Origin: Phycisphaerales bacterium
GTDB lineage: Bacteria; Planctomycetota; Phycisphaerae; SM23-33
Length of the DNA: 23,410 bases
Direction of reading: 5' to 3'
NCBI GenBank assembly: GCA_003485185.1
Contig: DNAS01000113.1
Location: forward strand, 6,033 to 29,442
The translations under genes were made by a program, and so were the position numbers. The notes beneath the pieces were generated by a model. The model searched no databases. It worked only from the letters and a program-made list of their open reading frames with translations, and was not told the origin of the DNA. Shown piece by piece: positions 11,840 through 19,327 of this stretch; positions within the stretch are counted from its first letter, which is position 1; each line of letters begins with the position of its first letter.

Positions 11840-14383
11840 TTACGGCTTTGGCGGGGGCGGACGAAGGTTCTTCGGGGCGATCATACAGTCGGCCACCGTT
11901 TTCAGGAACTCCGGATGGTACTTGTTGAAGTTCTTTCCGGCGGTGCGGCGGGTCATGCTGACCACCAGTTGGTTGTCCAGGTCGATCCGCAGCGTCGCGC
12001 TGGCGGCAGAACCGTGCCCGAAGGTCCGCTGCCCGAAGACGTCCTGGCTCATCCACACGCAGCCGATGCCCCATTCCGTCTTCGTGCCCTCGCCGAGGAT
12101 CATCGTCAGTTTCACCGGTAGCATCCGGTCTCGCGTAGCCTCGCTGAAGAATCGCTTGTCGCCGTAGGCCCCGCCGTTGAGCAGCATCTGTCCGAAGACG
12201 GCCATGTCCCAGGCCGTGGACTCCGCGTTGTACGACGAGTTGGTCACCTGCGTGTTCTTCATGCCCAGCGGGACCACCAGGTGGGCCTTGTAGAATCGCG
12301 GCAGCGAGTCGCCGGAGACGTGCTCGATGATCTTCGAGCCCAACGACAGGCTCATGCCGTTGTAGGCATGTTTCTTGGCCACCGCGAGATACGGCGCATA
12401 TTCCGCCACGCGATATTCGAAGTCGCACTCCTCGTCGCCCCAGTGCCCCCACATGCCGGCCGTGTGGGTGAACAACGTCCGCACCGTCATTCGCTCGGAA
12501 TTCTTCACGCCGCGGAACTGCGGCAGGTACGTTCCGACCGGCGTGTCGAGGTCCACCAGCCCGCGATCCACCAGCATCATCAGGCACGCGCCGTGCATGA
12601 GCTTGGTCAGCGAGGCCATGTAGCTGGCGCTGTCGGTGGCGACGTCTTTCCCGTCGCGCCGCCCGTAGGCTTTGTGCAGCACCACCACGCCGTTGCGGAC
12701 CACGCAGGCGATGAATCCCTCGTCGGTGTCGGCCGCCCACTTCGTCAGGACGGCGTCGATCTTTTGCGGCGCGTCGGGCGTCATGCCGGCTTCGGCCATC
12801 GTACCCTCGTGCAGCACCGGCGCGGGCTTGCCATCGTTCGGGCGCGGGCAGACGACCGGCGCGGCGGACGTCTTGTCCGTACCGGCCAACCGACGGTTCA
12901 GACCCACCCACCACTGGCGGTTTTTCGTCTCGGCGTCGTCGAAGCGATCGACCAAACCGCCTTCGGGATTCGTTTCGTCGATGCCCGCCAGCAGGATCGC
13001 CATGGCGTCGCTTCGTCCGTCCATTTCGACGCCTGCCCACTTATACAGCTCCATCAGGATTTCGCGCTGCGCCTCGACCTTTTTGACGTCAAGTTCCAGC
13101 GGCGCAGGCAGCTCGATTCGCCCGCCGAGACGTACCTCCCACCACTTGAATGGTTTCGGCACGCGATACAGCGTCCGGCCGCGGGTGTAGACCTTTCCGT
13201 CGGCCGTCTGGATCCGAATGACCGCGCCGTACCGTCCCGGCTGGGTGGCCTTGGTCACCGGCCGATACTGCCGGTCGTAGAAGGTCACGTCCAGCTCGTG
13301 CGGGCCGATGAGGTTTTCGACCATCAGCGGCTGGTCGAAGACGCACTCGGGGAAGCCCTCTCCGTCCAACACATGGCGCGTGAAGTGCGGCGAAATCTCC
13401 ACCATCGCCTTGGCCCGCAGGGCAGGCAGGTCCGGCAGCTCGACCGATGCGACGGTCTGCCCGGCGGCACGGACTGTCACGCGCGACGGGACCGCCCCGT
13501 CCGCCGGGACCGGGAAACGCAGCGTCGCCTCGCAGCGCCCCGCCTTGGCGGAAAGCGTCCCGCGGGCCAGCGTCCGCCCGTCCGACGCGACAGCCGCCAC
13601 TTCCTTGCCCGTCAGTTCCGCAACGCCCACGACCTGGATTCGCACGTCGCGCAGATGCTCGAAATCGACCGCTGCCGACGCCTTGCAGGGCGGGCTCAGA
13701 TCGGCTGCCAGGCGGATGGAGTGCATCGCTGTCGTGTCCCCGTGGGTCTCCGACCGCGGGAACCAGATGACCTTGCGCTTGCCTCCCGCGCCGTCGGCGT
13801 CGTTGACGTACAACTGGAAGGCGACGGACCGCCCCAGTTCCGGCGTCACGCCGATCTCGGCCCACGGAAGCAGGGCTTCAACGAGATACCCGTCGGACGT
13901 TTTGGCGGCTGCCGCTTCGGCGCTAAGCGGGCGGGTTTTCTTGAGCGTCTCGCTCTGCCGCATGTTGTGACGAGTAACGCGAAGCTTGGGATGCTTCGGA
14001 TCGACCCCGGGCGAGACGATGGTCTGCGCCATCTGCTCGCCGCCCAGGTGGTCGGCCAGGAACAGCTCCACCCCGTCCCGCTCCCACAGGCGGTCGTCCG
14101 CTTCGGACTCCAGCAGCACGTCATCTCGCACGAACGCCAACACCAACAGTCCGCGCGGGTCCCAGCCCAAGCGGAAACGCACGTCGAGGTCGTCGGCCGG
14201 CTGCAACGGCCCGCGCTCGGAGGACAGAATCTCCACGCGATAGCCCCGCTCGCCCCACTCGTCGGCCTTGCCGTCGATGACGATGCCGTCGGTTCGCGGA
14301 ATCCCAATCGTCTGCTCCTGCGAGGCACACCCCGCAAGAGCCGCCAGGATCAAGCAGACCGCCGCACGCGCAGGATGGTTCAC
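11840..14383 (-). CDS. Lipoprotein with CBM9-like module fused to beta-lactamase/esterase domain
   Basis: Of 847 residues. A signal peptide ends in LAALAGC (lipid Cys 19). Residues about 30-240 resemble a carbohydrate-binding CBM9-like sandwich (DGIVIDGKADEW, RFRLGWDPRGLLVLAFVRDD, RDGVELFLADH, WFPRSETHG). A less clear beta-rich middle (240-520) follows. The C-terminus (about 545-847) is a class-C beta-lactamase/penicillin-binding domain: SLTK at about 590 holds the nucleophile serine and lysine; TLFTHTAGMWG follows; the YxN site reads YNG at about 672; HGS at about 788 replaces the KTG box. Such domains in glycan loci often act as esterases or peptidases rather than antibiotic resistance enzymes. 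The start is GTG at 14383, set by a strong ribosome site; an upstream in-frame GTG lacks one. It lies 79 nt behind the polysaccharide lyase gene. Confidence 0.85.
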   Translation of the reverse strand: MNHPARAAVCLILAALAGCASQEQTIGIPRTDGIVIDGKADEWGERGYRVEILSSERGPLQPADDLDVRFRLGWDPRGLLVLAFVRDDVLLESEADDRLWERDGVELFLADHLGGEQMAQTIVSPGVDPKHPKLRVTRHNMRQSETLKKTRPLSAEAAAAKTSDGYLVEALLPWAEIGVTPELGRSVAFQLYVNDADGAGGKRKVIWFPRSETHGDTTAMHSIRLAADLSPPCKASAAVDFEHLRDVRIQVVGVAELTGKEVAAVASDGRTLARGTLSAKAGRCEATLRFPVPADGAVPSRVTVRAAGQTVASVELPDLPALRAKAMVEISPHFTRHVLDGEGFPECVFDQPLMVENLIGPHELDVTFYDRQYRPVTKATQPGRYGAVIRIQTADGKVYTRGRTLYRVPKPFKWWEVRLGGRIELPAPLELDVKKVEAQREILMELYKWAGVEMDGRSDAMAILLAGIDETNPEGGLVDRFDDAETKNRQWWVGLNRRLAGTDKTSAAPVVCPRPNDGKPAPVLHEGTMAEAGMTPDAPQKIDAVLTKWAADTDEGFIACVVRNGVVVLHKAYGRRDGKDVATDSASYMASLTKLMHGACLMMLVDRGLVDLDTPVGTYLPQFRGVKNSERMTVRTLFTHTAGMWGHWGDEECDFEYRVAEYAPYLAVAKKHAYNGMSLSLGSKIIEHVSGDSLPRFYKAHLVVPLGMKNTQVTNSSYNAESTAWDMAVFGQMLLNGGAYGDKRFFSEATRDRMLPVKLTMILGEGTKTEWGIGCVWMSQDVFGQRTFGHGSAASATLRIDLDNQLVVSMTRRTAGKNFNKYHPEFLKTVADCMIAPKNLRPPPPKP

Positions 14384-14390
14384 GACCTCT

Positions 14391-14396
14391 CTCCTT
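14391..14396 (-). promoter_or_regulatory. Ribosome binding site fixing the GTG start of the CBM9/beta-lactamase lipoprotein
   Basis: AAGGAG (minus strand, 14396-14391) lies 7 nt before GTG 14383. An earlier in-frame GTG at 14410 would include the ribosome site in the coding sequence and lengthen the signal peptide by nine polar residues. Confidence 0.85.
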
Positions 14397-14462
14397 CCGG
14401 GTGGATTCACGCGGCAATTGGACCGACCTGTTCCGGCCTTGTCAAGAAAACCGGCAGGCCGG

Positions 14463-16232
14463 TCAGGCCGGCGCCAACTCCAGGACGAAACGCAGCGTCA
14501 TGTTTCGCTCGCGGGTGGCGGGAGTAAAGACCAATCGCCGAATGGTCGTGCCGTCGTGGCTTTCGGCCAGGCTTTCCTCCGTCAGTTCCTCGATCCGCCA
14601 TGAGCCGGGCGCATCAACGGCACGGAGCACGGCCGAACCTTCCGCCCCGCCGTCGATGCGGACGCCGCTCTCGCCGTCCGCCCGGCAGGGTTTCAGCGCA
14701 ACGAAGACCTCTTCCAGCGCCTCGGGGGGCGCGGAAAACTCGAAGGTGTCGCTCACGCGGACCTCCACTCGACCGGGGGGAAGCTCGATCGTCCGCGTCA
14801 GGCGGTCCAGACCCGCCTCCGGACCGTAGGCCGAGGCGAACTCCACCGTCGCGCGCTTGGCGCCCGGCGCGTTGGCGCCTTCGACCGACAGCGTTCCGCG
14901 ATACTCCTCGCCGGGCTTCTGGAACTGCCCGTTCACCACCGGCACGCTGTGCCCGCGCGAGCTGCAATACACGCTTTCGTAGCGGCGCGGGCTGAATGTC
15001 TTGCGGGAATAGACCGGCGCGCCGGGATCGGCCAGGAAGCACGCGGACCCGCCAAATACGACGAACGAGCCGATGTCGTTGTGGTTGTGATGCTCGCCGT
15101 TATGCCCGGCCTTGACGCCCAGCGTGACCGCGCCCGCGCGGAGTTTCGCCACGGCGAGATCGCCCAGCACGGAATCCTTCGCGTCGCGCGTCACCGCAAC
15201 CCGGCGATCATCGCAGACCAGCAGATCCCACAGGGACGCGACGGCCAATTCGCCGTCGTCCGTCAGGCGGCAAAGACCCAGCAGTTCCTTGACGTCGTGG
15301 AACCGATTGATCAGGACGGCCGTGACCGGTTCCATGTAGCCCGGCTGCGCGTCGGCGAAGGCGAGTTCCCGCCCCGGCGCGACGTTCACCGCCAGCGGAT
15401 ACCGGCAGATGCGTTCGATCCGCTCGTCGGACATCAGGTGGATCCGCCCGCCGGTGAAATCGTAGAGGCCCGCCGCCAGGCGCACGAACCATCCGAACCC
15501 GTACCGCCAGTAGCCCGGGCCCTCGGAGCAGCCGCCGTCGGCTGTGAAACCGGACAGGAAATGCTCCAGGCTTTCCAGGGCCTCGATCACGAACCGCGCC
15601 AACTTCTGCGGTTCTTTCTCCACCAGCAGCGCCGCCAGGAGCACGGCGCCGTTGCAGACCGCGTTCCAGTTGGTCGTGCCCGTCTTCCAGCGAGGCTGGA
15701 CCGGCGGATCGAGATAGTGGTCCAGCACGCGCCGGTGAATCTCGGCGACGACGCGCCGGCAGACCTCGTCCGAAAGGCGCTCTCCCACCGCGGCCAGGAC
15801 CATCGCATACTCACAGGCCAACATCGCCGAATACAGCTCGATCGGCGATTCCGACCCCTCGTGCGCCGGGAGTTTCCACGTGGTCATCTCGCAATCGGCC
15901 CAGAGCAGGTCGTCGAGATAACGCTCGTACCCCATCCCCAACCAGCAGGCGGCGGCAGCCGTCATCAACTGCGACCGCCGGCCGTACATCAGCTTCTGGC
16001 AGTGGGTGCGGTTGCCCGTCCGCTGGAACTGGCGATACACGCCGTACGGGATGACGGAAATGGTCGTGTCCGGCGTCAACTCGGCGCGGAATCGCTCGAT
16101 CAGGCCCCGTCGGCGGGCGATTTCCAGGGCCCGCGCGCGGACTGATTCGTCACGCAACTGGGGAAGGGGAGAGGAGCCGACGCTTTCGGCGACGATGTGT
16201 TGCACCTCGCCGACGGACAGACCGCACAACAT
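14463..16232 (-). CDS. Heparinase II/III-like polysaccharide lyase
   Basis: Of 589 residues, with an N-terminal alpha/alpha toroid and a C-terminal beta-sandwich, the fold of the heparinase II/III, PL15 and PL17 lyases that cleave uronate-containing polysaccharides by beta-elimination. Visible: TGTTNWNAVCNGAVLLAALL (about 181-200); DGGCSEGPGYWRYGFGWF (about 230-247), a toroid active-site block; HNHNDIGSFVVFGG followed by FLADPG (about 380-400), the family signature with the metal or catalytic histidines. No signal peptide is visible, so it may act on imported oligosaccharides; an unseen export route is possible. The ATG at 16232 has an AAAGGAT site about 9 nt upstream and a candidate promoter further up. 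It is the first gene of the likely operon with the lipoprotein and the nucleoside-hydrolase-like gene. Substrate unknown. Confidence 0.88.
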   Translation of the reverse strand: MLCGLSVGEVQHIVAESVGSSPLPQLRDESVRARALEIARRRGLIERFRAELTPDTTISVIPYGVYRQFQRTGNRTHCQKLMYGRRSQLMTAAAACWLGMGYERYLDDLLWADCEMTTWKLPAHEGSESPIELYSAMLACEYAMVLAAVGERLSDEVCRRVVAEIHRRVLDHYLDPPVQPRWKTGTTNWNAVCNGAVLLAALLVEKEPQKLARFVIEALESLEHFLSGFTADGGCSEGPGYWRYGFGWFVRLAAGLYDFTGGRIHLMSDERIERICRYPLAVNVAPGRELAFADAQPGYMEPVTAVLINRFHDVKELLGLCRLTDDGELAVASLWDLLVCDDRRVAVTRDAKDSVLGDLAVAKLRAGAVTLGVKAGHNGEHHNHNDIGSFVVFGGSACFLADPGAPVYSRKTFSPRRYESVYCSSRGHSVPVVNGQFQKPGEEYRGTLSVEGANAPGAKRATVEFASAYGPEAGLDRLTRTIELPPGRVEVRVSDTFEFSAPPEALEEVFVALKPCRADGESGVRIDGGAEGSAVLRAVDAPGSWRIEELTEESLAESHDGTTIRRLVFTPATRERNMTLRFVLELAPA

Positions 16233-16293
16233 GTGGAAATCCTTTCCCGCACCTCAAGACCGCAAGGCGATCCGGCGCGGCGCATTTCGGAAA

Positions 16294-16345
16294 AGCGTAG
16301 CTTCGGCGGAGGAAATGTCAAACTTTTCGTAGTTCTTCCGCCGAA
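16294..16345 (-). promoter_or_regulatory. Candidate lyase promoter with flanking inverted repeat
   Basis: A perfect TTGACA (minus, 16321-16316) is followed after 16 nt by TACGCT (16299-16294, 3 of 6). TTCGGCGGA (16302-16310) and TCCGCCGAA (16337-16345) form an exact 9-bp inverted repeat on both sides of the -35, with 26 nt between. This placement suits operator half-sites for a repressor or activator of the glycan cluster. Confidence 0.5.
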
Positions 16346-16409
16346 TCCCCCGAAAGACTCCGGCCCGGCGGTCTGTGCGGCATTTTCGATACTGTATGAC
16401 GCATTATCA

Positions 16410-16440
16410 TTCTCCGATGGCGGAGAAAACCGCTTATAAT
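16410..16440 (+). promoter_or_regulatory. Candidate pseudopilin promoter and operator-like dyad
   Basis: A perfect TATAAT (16435-16440) lies 71 nt before the selected ATG. TTCTCCG/CGGAGAA (16410-16416 and 16421-16427) form a 7-bp dyad where the -35/spacer should be, and no good -35 word is present. This suggests control by a regulator bound there. The intergenic stretch 16233-16510 thus holds two divergent promoters. Confidence 0.5.
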
Positions 16441-16496
16441 GAGATATAAGCCGGTGCAGAACATTTCGTTTCAGCTTTCTGATTCCATGAAGAAGC

Positions 16497-16501
16497 AAGG
16501 A
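16497..16501 (+). promoter_or_regulatory. Ribosome binding site selecting the pseudopilin start
   Basis: AAGGA is 9 nt before the ATG at 16511. In-frame ATGs at 16439 and 16487 lack a site, and the first overlaps the TATAAT box. Confidence 0.7.
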
Positions 16502-16510
16502 ATACGGCCG

Positions 16511-17272
16511 ATGCCTGCATGGCACGCTCATCAGGAATCGGGGACGGCAAGGCGCACGGATTCGGCCCATCACGCTTTTACGCTGATCGAACTCCTCGTC
16601 GTCATTGCGATTCTGTCCCTGCTGGTGTCGATCCTGTTGCCGTCACTGTCGCGTGCGAAGGAACTGGCCAACGAGACCGTCTGCCGGGGCAACCTGAAGA
16701 TGCTCGGGTCGGCGTTCGCCATCTACGTTTCGGAAAACCACTACCCCGTCTATCCGGACCTGAACCCCTACGGAAAACCGGGCGACGTGAGCTTCTGGCA
16801 CGAAGCCATCGCCGGCAGTCAGCCCGTGCAGAACCTGCCGTTGTGGTGCCCGCGGGACGGCGGAAAGCCCAAGTTCGAGCTGGGCAGCTGGAAGGGATAC
16901 TTCGTCAGCTACGGATACAACGGCTGCGGATTGGGGGGATACAAAGGCACTTTTGCCGCCAGCAAATGGGATTCCTCCCTCACCCAGGGCGATGACGTGG
17001 TGGACACCTCGCGGACCGTGGTGCTGGCCGAGAGCGCCATCAACCCGACGCTCTCACAGAATCCGGACGGCTGGGCCGGTTATCGCCAGTGGAACGACCC
17101 GTGGAACGGAAATCCCTATCCCCGCCACGAGGACCGCTGCAACACCCTCTGGGTGGACGGACACGTCAGCCAGGTCGTCGCGCTGGACCGGACCTACGTC
17201 TCCCTGTACTTGGCGCCGCCCGACGCCTTTGGAACCCCCTGGACGACAACCAACTGGTGGGACCGAAAATAA
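16511..17272 (+). CDS. Type II/IV pseudopilin with H-X9-DG signature
   Basis: Of 253 residues. A leader of about 25 residues is followed by the prepilin cleavage site HHA/FTLIELLVVIAILSLLVSILLPSLS; the residue before the phenylalanine is Ala, not the classical Gly, and Glu at +5 is present. The helix is followed by a globular domain with the planctomycete pseudopilin hallmark H-E-D-R-C-N-T-L-W-V-D-G, that is H-X9-DG, at about 209-220. Such proteins are processed by prepilin peptidase and assembled in pseudopilus-like systems; planctomycetes carry many of unknown role. The likely enzyme is encoded at 2554-3795. It ends 27 nt from the convergent TPR gene, with no clear terminator between. Confidence 0.93.
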   Translation: MPAWHAHQESGTARRTDSAHHAFTLIELLVVIAILSLLVSILLPSLSRAKELANETVCRGNLKMLGSAFAIYVSENHYPVYPDLNPYGKPGDVSFWHEAIAGSQPVQNLPLWCPRDGGKPKFELGSWKGYFVSYGYNGCGLGGYKGTFAASKWDSSLTQGDDVVDTSRTVVLAESAINPTLSQNPDGWAGYRQWNDPWNGNPYPRHEDRCNTLWVDGHVSQVVALDRTYVSLYLAPPDAFGTPWTTTNWWDRK

Positions 17273-17299
17273 ACGCTTTCGAGTTCCGCAATCGGATGG

Positions 17300-19327
17300 T
17301 CACTTCGTTTTCGGCTCGGGGTAATCTCGAAGGGTGCGGAAGTCCGGATCGCCGCGGGAGTTTTTCTTTGCGGAGCTTTTCGGATCCCGCGGGAGAATCT
17401 GAATCCGTTCGAACCGTCCGGTGGCGCGGGTGCAGTGTTTCCGCAAGCCGTCGAAATTCTTTTTCTGCACGGCGTCTTCCGGGCGGACCAGACGGGCCAG
17501 TTCCGCCCAGAACCTGCGGACGCCGCCCAGGTGGTATTGTCCGTCCTTGGCCGCCAGCAGGGCGTTGAGGCCCAGGTCGCCGGTCAGGTAGGGATCCTCC
17601 GTGTCGGCAAAGGTCTGGAGGGTCCATTGCCGCTCCTGCGCATCGCCCCAATCGTTCAAGGCCACCGAAGCCCGACGGGCGGCGCGCAGGCTTCCGATCC
17701 GCAAATCCCGCGACTCGTTGATGTCGCGCGCGGATTCCATGAAAATGCGCCGCGCCTCGCGCAGGGCCTCCACGTCGTCCTTGCTCAGGGCCGCGGTTTC
17801 TGGCAGCCCGCTTCCGCGAACGCCCAGCGCCTCGAACGGGTCTTTCTGGTCGTCGGCTGTGCCCGCCTTGCCGTCCGGTCCGTCGGGTCCATCGTTGACG
17901 AAGTCGTAGAAGCGATCCAGCCCGTGGGCGTGCCCCTGGGCCGCGCGCACCGCGGTCTGGATCATCTCGTTTCCGATCCGGTCCCATTCGTACAGGTCGG
18001 ACCGTTGGAAGGCGTCGACGTAAAGTTGCAGGGCCTCGGCGGAATGCCCCGTATACAGGTAGCTCTGCGCCCGCAGGCGCGAGGCCATGGCGTCGTCGCC
18101 CGCCTCGGCGCGGGCGACGGCGAAGGCCTTCTCCCGCTGGGGAAGGGTCGCGCGAGGCACGCTCGCCAGCGGATCCGTCAGATCGTCCGCGGTGCCCGCC
18201 TTTCCGTCCGGACCCGCCGGGCCGTACTTCTGAAACGCGAGGAACGCGTTGGCCCGCGTCACGTTTCCGTCTGCGTTCTTCAACGTCTCGGCCAGCAGGC
18301 GGATGTTGCCGATCAGGGCATTGCCCCCGTCGGACGTGTCCAGGCAGATGCGGGCGGCATCGACGGCTGGAGCGAAATCGCCCTTCTTCATCAGGACTTC
18401 GACGATCCGGTGCTGGGCGTCGGACCAACGGTCCGCCGCGCCCGCGCACTGGGTGAACATGCGCTCGTACGTGCGCAAGGCCTCGTCGTAGCGTTTCGCC
18501 TTGGCCTGGATGTCCCCCAGCAGCAACATCCATCTCTGGCGGAGTGCGTCCTCGGTTTCCCGCCGGATCTCGCTCTCGCAGAAGGTCTCCGCCTCCTTGA
18601 ACTTCTCCAGCGTCACGAGGCAGCCGGCGTAGCGATAGGCGTAGCTGAACCGATATTGCGACGGCAGGTGCTGGAGGTAGCGGTCGTCCAACAGGCGAAT
18701 GAGCACGTCGGCGCATCCGGTGTAGTCCTTGGCGCGCCAGTGGAACTCCTGCATCATGCTCATCGCCTTGGCGGCACGGTCGTCCGGCAGGCCCAGTTCG
18801 ACCGCCTTGGCGCACGCGGCGAGGCTCTTGTCGTAGTTCCGGGCCGCGTTGTAGTGCTCCGCCGCCTGCAATAGGGCCTCGGCGGCGGCGCCCTTGGGCA
18901 CGGCAGACTCCGCCGCGTATTGCTCGAGCGTCTCGATGGCCTGGTCCCGCTGCTGCATCAGCGCATAGGATTCCGCCAGACCCAGCGTCGCCATGCGACG
19001 GATCGCGGCGTCACCCGCGTGCGCCTGGCGCACCTGCTGCGCGAAGTCGATCAGTTCCTTGTTCCTCCCGGCGCGGCGATAGAGCGACAGCACCGTGTCG
19101 AATACCATTTGTTTCTGGGCAACCGTCATCTTGGGATCGCCCAGGATTTTCCTCACGAGATCGAGCCCCTTGGCCTCGGTGTCGGCCTTGGACAAGAGGC
19201 TCCGCGCGCGGTTGACTTTCTGGGCAGCCGTTTCGGCCAGTGCCGCAGCGGGGCCAACGACCGTCAAACCCGCCAGCAGCAGGACCGCGAGGAGTTTCGC
19301 CGGGATTCGTTGCCTTTGCGCCCTCAT
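17300..19327 (-). CDS. Secreted TPR-repeat protein with two GPDGKAGTADD motifs
   Basis: Of 675 residues. A signal peptide (MRAQRQRIPAKLL, hydrophobic core, AALA/E) precedes helical repeats of tetratricopeptide type over most of the protein (for instance around 60-115, 125-190 and 230-330). Two copies of an acidic GPDGKAGTADD motif followed by DP (about 369-383 and 480-494) interrupt the helices about 111 residues apart; they look like calcium-binding or turn-forming loops. The C-terminus is basic. The ATG at 19327 has an AAAGGAA site and overlaps the propeller gene stop in ATGA, so it is translationally coupled and last in its operon. TPR proteins are usually scaffolds; the partner may be one of the operon products. 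Function unknown. Confidence 0.85.
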   Translation of the reverse strand: MRAQRQRIPAKLLAVLLLAGLTVVGPAAALAETAAQKVNRARSLLSKADTEAKGLDLVRKILGDPKMTVAQKQMVFDTVLSLYRRAGRNKELIDFAQQVRQAHAGDAAIRRMATLGLAESYALMQQRDQAIETLEQYAAESAVPKGAAAEALLQAAEHYNAARNYDKSLAACAKAVELGLPDDRAAKAMSMMQEFHWRAKDYTGCADVLIRLLDDRYLQHLPSQYRFSYAYRYAGCLVTLEKFKEAETFCESEIRRETEDALRQRWMLLLGDIQAKAKRYDEALRTYERMFTQCAGAADRWSDAQHRIVEVLMKKGDFAPAVDAARICLDTSDGGNALIGNIRLLAETLKNADGNVTRANAFLAFQKYGPAGPDGKAGTADDLTDPLASVPRATLPQREKAFAVARAEAGDDAMASRLRAQSYLYTGHSAEALQLYVDAFQRSDLYEWDRIGNEMIQTAVRAAQGHAHGLDRFYDFVNDGPDGPDGKAGTADDQKDPFEALGVRGSGLPETAALSKDDVEALREARRIFMESARDINESRDLRIGSLRAARRASVALNDWGDAQERQWTLQTFADTEDPYLTGDLGLNALLAAKDGQYHLGGVRRFWAELARLVRPEDAVQKKNFDGLRKHCTRATGRFERIQILPRDPKSSAKKNSRGDPDFRTLRDYPEPKTK

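Noticed and set aside
10745..12121. Plus-strand open frame of 458 codons
   Set aside because: Shadow of the nucleoside-hydrolase-like gene and the end of the lipoprotein gene; arginine-rich and without motifs.
12281..14527. Long plus-strand open frame of about 748 codons
   Set aside because: It lies fully antisense to the CBM9/beta-lactamase lipoprotein gene, has low-complexity R/H/Q/A-rich composition and no family motifs; it is a GC-rich shadow frame.
17435..18874. Plus-strand open frame of 479 codons
   Set aside because: Antisense to the TPR gene; no recognisable domain or start signal.
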